From positions 1-5,043 of the forward strand of contig CACXFP010000237.1 in assembly GCA_902766985.1 (NCBI GenBank): 5,043 bases of DNA, in the 5' to 3' direction. The number at the start of each line of letters is the position of its first letter. Position 1 is the first letter of the stretch. Shown here piece after piece: positions 1 to 5,043 of the stretch. The DNA is from an uncultured Bacteroidia bacterium. Lineage in GTDB: Bacteria; Bacteroidota; Bacteroidia; Bacteroidales; UBA932. The notes beneath the pieces are model-generated. The model saw only the letters and a list, made by a program, of their open reading frames with translations, was not told the DNA's origin and did not search any database. Position numbers and translations under genes: made by a program.

Positions 1-1
1 G

Positions 2-331
2 TTCGGTATCTGCATGGGCAACCAGCTTCTTGCCAGGGCGGCCGGAGCAAGCACCTATAAACTCAAGTACGGGCACAGGAGCCACAATCAGCCGGTGAGG
101 ATGGTTGGGACCAACAGGTGTTTCGTAACTTCGCAAAACCATGGTTACGCCGTGGATGATTCGACCCTCGGGAAAGACTGGGAACCCTGGTTCGTCAATA
201 TGAACGACGGCACGAACGAAGGAATACGCCACAAGTCTAAACCATTCTTTTCCGTGCAGTTCCACCCTGAAGCCTCAAGCGGTCCTACAGATACGGATTT
301 CCTTTTTGACGAATTCATTTCCAAACTTTGA
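2..331 (+). CDS. carA: Carbamoyl-phosphate synthase small (glutaminase) subunit, 3' part only
   Basis: This is the C-terminal 109 residues of the class I glutamine amidotransferase domain of CarA, which hydrolyses glutamine and passes ammonia to CarB in the cytoplasm. The gene begins before the window. Translation from base 2 opens with FGICMGNQ, the nucleophile-elbow motif, whose Cys (codon 11-13) is the catalytic residue. The other catalytic residues lie in the FHPE motif, His at 263-265 and Glu at 269-271. The motifs SHNQPV and QNHGYAV between them are typical of CarA. The Met at base 14 is internal, because conserved sequence continues upstream of it. Several stretches ([23 protein letters not shown]) match the animal CPS1 glutaminase-like domain as I remember it better than E. 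coli CarA (SFQGHPE). Unlike CPS1, the catalytic Cys is kept, so the glutaminase should be active. The gene is followed five bases later by carB, certainly in the same operon. The amidotransferase motifs plus the adjacent carB make other glutaminases very unlikely. Confidence 0.96.
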   Translation, partial: FGICMGNQLLARAAGASTYKLKYGHRSHNQPVRMVGTNRCFVTSQNHGYAVDDSTLGKDWEPWFVNMNDGTNEGIRHKSKPFFSVQFHPEASSGPTDTDFLFDEFISKL

Positions 332-339
332 CAGCCATG
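328..339 (+). promoter_or_regulatory. carA-carB junction with two candidate carB starts
   Basis: The carA stop TGA occupies 329-331. A TTG at 328-330 overlaps it and is in frame with carB, and an ATG follows at 337-339. The ATG is preferred: it gives a protein starting [15 protein letters not shown], with the usual short lead into the first conserved strand. Neither start has a purine-rich ribosome-binding site in the 15 bases upstream, which is common in Bacteroidota. Ribosomes ending carA are placed to restart on carB, which would keep the two subunits in balance. This regulatory reading is inference. Confidence 0.55.
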
Positions 340-3300
340 AGAGATCCCAATATCAAGAAAGTACTCCTCCTCGGTTCCGGCGCCCTCAAGATAGGCCAGG
401 CCGGCGAGTTTGACTACTCCGGCTCCCAGGCTCTCAAGGCCCTCCGCGAGGAGGGTATCGAAACGGTCCTGATCAATCCTAACATCGCCACTGTCCAGAC
501 TTCCGAAGGGGTTGCGGATAAGATTTATTTCCTTCCTGTGACTCCGTTCTTCGTGGAAAAGGTTATCGAGAAGGAAAGACCGCAGGGTATCCTGCTGTCG
601 TTCGGCGGCCAGACCGCTCTGAACTGTGGAGTAAATCTCTACAAGGGAGGAATCCTTGAGAAGTATAATGTAAAGGTCCTTGGAACACCGGTCGAGACCA
701 TCATGGATACTGAAGACCGGGAGCTTTTCGTACAGAGGCTGGGGGAAATTGAAGTTAAGACGATCAGTTCCGAACCTGCAGAGAACATGGAAGACGCCAT
801 GAAGGCCGCCCATGAGCTTGGATATCCCCTGATCGTGAGGGCCGCCTATGCGCTTGGAGGCCTTGGCTCCGGTTTCGTCGAGAACGACGCAGAACTTGAA
901 GAGGTCTGCACCAAGGCTTTCTCATTCTCTCCCCAGGTGCTTGTCGAAAAATCCCTCAAGGGGTGGAAAGAAATTGAATATGAGGTTGTAAGGGACAAAT
1001 ATGACAATTGCATCACCGTGTGCAACATGGAGAATTTCGATCCTCTTGGCATACATACCGGTGAGAGCATTGTAGTCGCCCCTTCCCAGACACTCACCAA
1101 CAGGGATTACTACTTCCTGAGGGAACTTTCCATAAAGATTGTGAGGCATCTCGGCATAGTCGGGGAGTGTAACGTCCAGTTTGCATATGACCCTTACGCG
1201 ATGGATTACAGGGTGATAGAGGTCAATGCAAGGCTCAGCCGCTCTTCCGCCCTCGCCTCAAAGGCTACAGGTTATCCCCTCGCTTTCGTCGCTGCGAAAC
1301 TCGGCCTCGGCTACGGTCTGTTCGACCTCAAGAATTCCGTGACGAAGACGACTCCTGCCTTCTTTGAACCTGCCCTGGACTATATCGTGTGCAAGATTCC
1401 TCGCTGGGATCTTTCCAAATTCCACGGGGTATCCAGGAAGATCGGTTCGAGCATGAAGAGCGTCGGTGAGGTTATGTCAGTAGGCCGGACATTTGAGGAG
1501 GCTATCCAGAAGGGCCTTAGGATGATAGGCCAGGGCGCCCATGGCTTCGTAGGCAACAAGGAGCTTCAGGTGGCAGATATAGACGAAGCGCTGAAGGATC
1601 CGACGGACAAGCGCATATTCGTGATTTCCAAGGCTATGAGCGCAGGTTACAGTGTTGACCGTATCCACGGGCTCACGAAGATAGACAGGTGGTTCCTGAA
1701 CCGACTGGCAGGCCTTGTCGCCACATACGGGAAGATGAAAGAATTCGATAAGATCGAGGATCTTCCTGCTGACCTTCTGCTGAGAGCCAAGCAGGAAGGC
1801 TTCTCCGATTTCCAGATTCAGCGTGCCATTTATGATGACCAGGGCTCTTCATTCGACAATATGGACAGGGTTCGGGAGCACCGCAAATCTCTGGGCATCG
1901 TCCCTGTCGTCAAGCAGATAGACACTCTCGCCGCCGAGTTCCCCGCTCAGACCAACTATCTCTACCTTACTTATAACGGCACTTACGATGATGTTGCATA
2001 TGAACATGATGGCAAGTCAGTTATCGTGCTCGGTTCCGGTGCCTACAGGATAGGAAGCTCCGTAGAATTCGACTGGTGTTCAGTGACATGCCTGCAGACA
2101 TTGCAGAAACAGGGGTACAGGGGAGTGATGGTAAACTACAATCCTGAGACCGTGTCCACGGATTATGATGAGTGCGACCGCCTCTATTTCGATGAACTCA
2201 CCTTCGAAAGGGTCATGGACATCATCGAAATGGAAAAACCGCACGGGGTTGTCGTTTCGGTCGGTGGACAGATCCCTAACAATCTGGCGCTCAGGCTTTC
2301 CCGCCACGGTGTAAACATCCTGGGCACCAAGGCGGACAATATCGACAGGGCAGAAGACAGGCATAAGTTCTCCAGCATCGTCGATTCGTTGGGAATCGAC
2401 CAGCCGGAATGGAGCGAGCTTACAACCATGGACGAAGTGGACAAGTTCATCGAAAAAGTTGGTTTCCCGGTGCTTGTGAGGCCTTCTTACGTCCTTTCCG
2501 GAGCGGCCATGAATGTGTGTTACGACGAGGAGAAGCTTCGTCATTTCCTTTCCCTCGCCGTGGAAGTGTCCCAGGAACATCCGGTTGTGATCAGCAGGTT
2601 CATGACAAGATGCAAGGAGATTGAGTTCGATGCCGTTGCCGATGAGGGTGAAATTCTCGCCTACGCCATCTCCGAACATATTGAATATGCCGGGGTCCAC
2701 TCAGGAGACGCCACAATACAGTTCCCTCCGCAGAAACTGTATGTCGAGACCGTGCGAAGGATAAAGAAAATCGCCCGCCTGATTGCGAGCGCCCTTCAGA
2801 TATCCGGTCCTTTCAACATCCAGTTCCTCGCCAAGGAGAACAATATCAGGGTCATAGAATGCAACCTCAGGGCCTCGAGAAGTTTTCCCTTTGTCTCCAA
2901 GGTTCTTAAAATCAATTTCATAGAGCTTGCCACCAAGGTGATGCTCGGCCTGCATCCCGAGGCCCCTGTCAAGAGTGCGTTCGATCTGGACTATGTCGGA
3001 GTGAAATCTTCCCAATTCTCGTTCGCCCGCCTCGAGGAGGCCGATCCCATGCTGGGAGTCGATATGTCCTCCACGGGAGAGGTTGGCTGCCTTGGCGACA
3101 GCCTGGACGAGGCTCTGTTGAAGTCTGTCATGGCGGTGGGTAACAACATACCGGCCAAAAAGATACTGCTCTCCACCGGCGATCCTCGCCAGAAGGCGGA
3201 CATGCTCGGGGCCTGCCGTCTCCTGTCTGAGAACGGATATGAGCTCTATGCAACCGGAGGCACTTACAGGTATCTGGTGGAGAACAGCATCCCATCGACC

Positions 3301-3576
3301 AAGGTGCTGTGGCCCAGCGAGTGCCAGAATCCAAATTTCAAGGGAAAATTCCGTCCGGCGCTGGATATGATAAGGAACAAGGAGGTCGACATGGTCATCA
3401 ATATTCCCAAGAACTTTACGGATGCGGAGCTTTCCAATGGCTACCGTATCCGCAGGGCGGCTATCGACTATAACATAACCCTGTTTACGGATGCCCGTCT
3501 GGCAACCGCATTTATCAGGGCTTTCTGTTCAAGTTCTCCGGACGATCTCCAGATCAAGTCCTGGGACCAGTACTAG
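337..3576 (+). CDS. carB: Carbamoyl-phosphate synthase large subunit (complete, eukaryote-like type)
   Basis: CarB makes carbamoyl phosphate from bicarbonate, ammonia and two ATP, feeding pyrimidine and arginine synthesis in the cytoplasm. The product is 1079 residues from the ATG at 337, close to E. coli CarB (1073). Domains: carboxyphosphate-forming ATP-grasp half (about 1-400, opening with [20 protein letters not shown]), oligomerisation region (about 400-546), carbamoyl-phosphate-forming ATP-grasp half (about 560-935, opening with [19 protein letters not shown]), and an MGS-like allosteric domain (about 940-1079). ATP/metal ligands are present in both halves: E295, N297, R299 and E841, N843, R845, the latter numbered as in E. 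coli. ATG 337 was chosen because the conserved core starts a few residues later. An in-frame TTG at 328 would add three residues and overlap the carA stop. No Shine-Dalgarno sequence is visible, so coupling to carA translation is likely. The sequence follows human CPS1 rather than E. coli at many places, for example [21 protein letters not shown] and [10 protein letters not shown]. The 3' end overlaps rho. Confidence 0.97.
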   Translation: MRDPNIKKVLLLGSGALKIGQAGEFDYSGSQALKALREEGIETVLINPNIATVQTSEGVADKIYFLPVTPFFVEKVIEKERPQGILLSFGGQTALNCGVNLYKGGILEKYNVKVLGTPVETIMDTEDRELFVQRLGEIEVKTISSEPAENMEDAMKAAHELGYPLIVRAAYALGGLGSGFVENDAELEEVCTKAFSFSPQVLVEKSLKGWKEIEYEVVRDKYDNCITVCNMENFDPLGIHTGESIVVAPSQTLTNRDYYFLRELSIKIVRHLGIVGECNVQFAYDPYAMDYRVIEVNARLSRSSALASKATGYPLAFVAAKLGLGYGLFDLKNSVTKTTPAFFEPALDYIVCKIPRWDLSKFHGVSRKIGSSMKSVGEVMSVGRTFEEAIQKGLRMIGQGAHGFVGNKELQVADIDEALKDPTDKRIFVISKAMSAGYSVDRIHGLTKIDRWFLNRLAGLVATYGKMKEFDKIEDLPADLLLRAKQEGFSDFQIQRAIYDDQGSSFDNMDRVREHRKSLGIVPVVKQIDTLAAEFPAQTNYLYLTYNGTYDDVAYEHDGKSVIVLGSGAYRIGSSVEFDWCSVTCLQTLQKQGYRGVMVNYNPETVSTDYDECDRLYFDELTFERVMDIIEMEKPHGVVVSVGGQIPNNLALRLSRHGVNILGTKADNIDRAEDRHKFSSIVDSLGIDQPEWSELTTMDEVDKFIEKVGFPVLVRPSYVLSGAAMNVCYDEEKLRHFLSLAVEVSQEHPVVISRFMTRCKEIEFDAVADEGEILAYAISEHIEYAGVHSGDATIQFPPQKLYVETVRRIKKIARLIASALQISGPFNIQFLAKENNIRVIECNLRASRSFPFVSKVLKINFIELATKVMLGLHPEAPVKSAFDLDYVGVKSSQFSFARLEEADPMLGVDMSSTGEVGCLGDSLDEALLKSVMAVGNNIPAKKILLSTGDPRQKADMLGACRLLSENGYELYATGGTYRYLVENSIPSTKVLWPSECQNPNFKGKFRPALDMIRNKEVDMVINIPKNFTDAELSNGYRIRRAAIDYNITLFTDARLATAFIRAFCSSSPDDLQIKSWDQY
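3157..3573 (+). other. MGS-like allosteric domain of CarB
   Basis: This is the C-terminal regulatory domain of carB, about residues 941-1079, starting near [13 protein letters not shown]. In E. coli this fold binds UMP (inhibitor), IMP and ornithine; in animal CPS1 it binds N-acetylglutamate. Visible residues that line up with the CPS1 effector pocket, as I recall it, are T973 and T976 in YATGGTY, W992 in LWPSE, N1022 in VINIPKN and N1034 in SNGYRIRR. The position of CPS1 N1440 appears to be K1025. The GYR-RR pattern also resembles human CAD. The E. coli ornithine-contact segment HYDTT has no clear counterpart; this protein has LFTDA, about two residues shorter. E783 and D791, which lie in the synthetase core, are kept. 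Which effector binds cannot be read from the sequence. Confidence 0.8.
3573..3576. other. Shared CTAG: overlapping stop codons of convergent carB and rho
   Basis: On the plus strand carB ends TAC TAG with the stop at 3574-3576. On the minus strand rho ends TTC TAG with the stop at 3575-3573. The palindrome CTAG therefore supplies TAG to both genes, and the coding regions overlap by four bases. There is no non-coding space between them. I see no GC-rich hairpin followed by a T-run on either strand here, so transcripts of both genes must end inside the other gene or by a factor-dependent route. Confidence 0.95.
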
Positions 3577-5043
3577 AAAGTATCGTAGAATTTAGCTTCG
3601 CGGGGGGAGACCTTGTTCATGTTGTCGAGCAGGTCGTCGTTCGTCTTGTACTCATCCATGAGCTGGAGCATGAAGTTCATGGCTTCAGTTGGATTCATAT
3701 CTGCGAGCAGTTTGCGTAATATCCAGATCCTCTGCGCCTTGTCCTTGTCATAAAGGAGGTCGTCGCGGCGGGTGCTGGAAAGCACCACGTTGACAGCGGG
3801 GAAGATCCTGCGGTTTGCAAGCGTCCTGTCGAGCTGGAGTTCCATGTTGCCGGTTCCCTTGAATTCCTCGAAAATGACGTCGTCCATCTTCGAGCCCGTT
3901 TCTGTGAGTGCCGTGGCAAGGATGGTAAGCGAACCGCCTCCTTCAATGTTGCGGGCCGCGCCGAAGAATCTCTTCGGTTTCTGCAATGCGTTTGCATCGA
4001 CACCGCCGGTGAGGACCTTCCCGGATGCGGGCTGGACCGTGTTGTAAGCGCGTGCAAGCCTGGTAATAGAGTCAAGCAGGATTACCACGTCATGTCCGCA
4101 CTCGACCAGGCGGCGGGACTTTTCAAGGACCATGTTGGCCACTTTCACGTGTCTCTCAGCGGGTTCGTCGAAGGTTGAAGCGACGACTTCGGCCTTTACG
4201 CTGCGGCTCATGTCCGTCACCTCTTCAGGGCGCTCGTCAATCAGGAGGACGATTTCATACACCTCGGGATGATTGTCTGCTATCGCATTGGCTATGGACT
4301 TGAGGAGCATGGTCTTACCTGTCTTGGGCTGGGATACTATAAGACCCCTCTGGCCCTTTCCGATGGGAGTGAACATGTCCACGATACGGCAGGAAACGTC
4401 GCTCCCGTGACCGTGCCCGAGGAGGTTGAATTTCTCGTCCGGGAAAAGGGGAGTGAGGAAGTCGAAGGGGACCCTGTCGCGGATAAACTCCGGCGTACGG
4501 CCGTTGATAAAGTTGATCTTCACCAGGGGGAAGTATTTGTCACCTTCCTTCGGAGGACGGATTTCGCCTGTTACGGTGTCGCCGTTCTTGAGGGCGTTGA
4601 ACTTTATCTGGTTCTGTGAGACGTAGATGTCGTCGGGGGAGTTGAGATAGTTGTAATCCGAGGAACGAAGGAAACCATAGCCGTCGGGCATGATCTCAAG
4701 TACGCCGGTAGCCTCAACGGTACCTTCGAATTCGGGGGCAGACTGCTTGGGCTGGAAATTCCCGTTCTGCTGCTTGTTGTTATTATTGTTATTGTTATTG
4801 TTGCGACGGTCGAACCGGTTGTTTTTGCGGTCTTCCTTCAGATCATCGAAAATCTGATGTATGAATTCTTTACCGTCGACTTTAGGGGCCTCTGCCTTAG
4901 GGGTTTCCGCAGGGGTATGGACTGTTTCGGGAGAAGGAGCCGGATTGACGGGCTCGGCGTTCCTGTCCGCCTGTTTCCTCGAGCGCAGCTTCTTTCTTGG
5001 AGATACCGTGGCTTCGGCAGGCGCTTCTTCCGGAGCGGGAGCA
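3573..5043 (-). CDS. rho: Transcription termination factor Rho, 5' end missing
   Basis: Rho is a hexameric RNA helicase/ATPase that loads on nascent RNA and dislodges RNA polymerase. The frame is open from the window edge (first full codon 5042-5040) to the TAG at 3575-3573, giving 489 residues. In this numbering residues 1-105 are low complexity; the cold-shock/OB RNA-binding domain follows (about 106-180, with [13 protein letters not shown] and DIYV); then the RecA-type motor (about 190-489). Motor motifs are Walker A QPKTGKT (238-244), the catalytic-Glu segment IDERPEEVT (268-276), Walker B VVILLDS, the Q-loop [10 protein letters not shown], the R-loop TGSKMD (K385) and the Arg-finger segment STRRDDLL. 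All key residues are present, so it should be active. The Met at 4691 is not the start, because it falls inside the OB fold just after the GVLEI strand. The usual N-terminal helix-bundle domain and the start codon lie outside the window. The fragment already exceeds full-length E. coli Rho (419), owing to the extension. Confidence 0.97.
   Translation of the reverse strand, partial: APAPEEAPAEATVSPRKKLRSRKQADRNAEPVNPAPSPETVHTPAETPKAEAPKVDGKEFIHQIFDDLKEDRKNNRFDRRNNNNNNNNNKQQNGNFQPKQSAPEFEGTVEATGVLEIMPDGYGFLRSSDYNYLNSPDDIYVSQNQIKFNALKNGDTVTGEIRPPKEGDKYFPLVKINFINGRTPEFIRDRVPFDFLTPLFPDEKFNLLGHGHGSDVSCRIVDMFTPIGKGQRGLIVSQPKTGKTMLLKSIANAIADNHPEVYEIVLLIDERPEEVTDMSRSVKAEVVASTFDEPAERHVKVANMVLEKSRRLVECGHDVVILLDSITRLARAYNTVQPASGKVLTGGVDANALQKPKRFFGAARNIEGGGSLTILATALTETGSKMDDVIFEEFKGTGNMELQLDRTLANRRIFPAVNVVLSSTRRDDLLYDKDKAQRIWILRKLLADMNPTEAMNFMLQLMDEYKTNDDLLDNMNKVSPREAKFYDTF
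4728..5042 (-). other. Probably disordered low-complexity region of Rho
   Basis: These are residues 1-105 of the visible Rho fragment, before the OB fold. The first part (1-57) is rich in Ala, Pro and Glu with a basic patch [10 protein letters not shown] (15-24). A short segment with hydrophobic spacing, [14 protein letters not shown] (58-71), could form an amphipathic helix. Then comes an Arg/Asn/Gln-rich stretch (72-100), including nine consecutive Asn and [11 protein letters not shown]. There are almost no large hydrophobic residues outside the short segment. Bacteroidota Rho proteins are known for such insertions, and in Bacteroides thetaiotaomicron a disordered Rho region has been reported to drive condensate formation. 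That this copy does the same is inference. Confidence 0.8.
4776..4802 (-). repeat. Trinucleotide tract encoding nine Asn in Rho
   Basis: On the plus strand this tract is nine successive GTT or ATT triplets, which read as AAC/AAT (Asn) on the rho strand. The codons are mixed (five AAC, four AAT), so it is an imperfect microsatellite. Changes of whole triplets would lengthen or shorten the Asn run without breaking the frame. It lies inside the low-complexity part of Rho, flanked by Arg/Asp-rich and Gln/Asn-rich sequence. Confidence 0.9.

Noticed and set aside
145..813. Long open frame (222 codons) on the minus strand, antisense to carA/carB
   Set aside because: It lies wholly opposite conserved carA and carB coding sequence, has no recognisable domain, and spans the junction of two certain genes. 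It is a by-product of the codon use of the real genes.
2080..2700. Minus-strand open frame of 206 codons opposite the second ATP-grasp half of carB
   Set aside because: It is fully inside carB, its translation shows no familiar motif, and the opposite strand encodes highly conserved catalytic sequence.
3571..3582. Small inverted repeat TAC-TAGAAA-GTA at the carB/rho junction as a terminator
   Set aside because: The stem is only three base pairs, AT-rich, and not followed by a T-run on either strand.
3695..4075. Minus-strand open frame of 126 codons within rho in another frame
   Set aside because: It overlaps the conserved rho motor in the same strand but another frame, and its Arg/Ser/Pro-rich translation is typical of an out-of-frame reading.
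4269..4619. Plus-strand open frame of 116 codons opposite rho
   Set aside because: It is antisense to the Walker A and OB-fold region of rho, has no recognisable product, and is explained by rho codon use.
4689..4691. ATG as the start of rho
   Set aside because: The conserved GVLEI strand of the RNA-binding domain lies immediately upstream in the same open frame, and the frame stays open to the window edge. This Met is internal.
1..5043. tRNA, rRNA, CRISPR array, insertion sequence, attachment site or riboswitch
   Set aside because: Nearly every base is inside one of three conserved genes, and no repeats or terminal inverted repeats of the needed kind were seen. Promoters for carAB and rho must lie outside the window.

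Overview
The window looks like chromosomal core-genome DNA from a member of the Bacteroidota, most likely Bacteroidales. This rests on remembered family sequences, not on a search. The supporting signs are: the CarB and Rho sequences read like Bacteroidales versions; Rho carries a long low-complexity N-terminal extension; Rho's Walker A reads QPKTGKT; and no Shine-Dalgarno motif precedes carB. Base composition is moderate, a little over half GC by eye, and even throughout. I see no sign of transferred or mobile DNA.

Layout: three genes fill the window almost completely. Positions 2-331 (+) hold the 3' end of carA, the glutaminase subunit of carbamoyl-phosphate synthase, entered right at the catalytic-Cys motif. 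Positions 337-3576 (+) hold a complete carB, the large synthetase subunit, five bases after the carA stop. Positions 3573-5043 (-) hold rho, the transcription termination factor. It runs convergently and is cut at its N-terminus by the window edge. carB and rho meet tail to tail in one palindromic CTAG that supplies the TAG stop of both genes, so no intergenic region remains for a terminator. There is no gene-free stretch of even 10 bases, and I found no RNA gene, CRISPR array, insertion sequence or promoter.

How the genes work together: CarA releases ammonia from glutamine and CarB uses it with bicarbonate and two ATP to make carbamoyl phosphate for pyrimidine and arginine synthesis. Rho is functionally unrelated, but its gene lies directly in the path of any carAB read-through transcript.

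Most worth a second look: (1) CarA and CarB resemble the animal CPS1/CAD enzymes more than E. coli CarAB, including a CPS1-like allosteric domain; (2) Rho has an Ala/Pro/Glu-rich, then Asn/Gln-rich, probably disordered extension with a nine-Asn run encoded by a trinucleotide tract; (3) the carB-rho stop overlap. I do not see an undescribed multi-gene system here.
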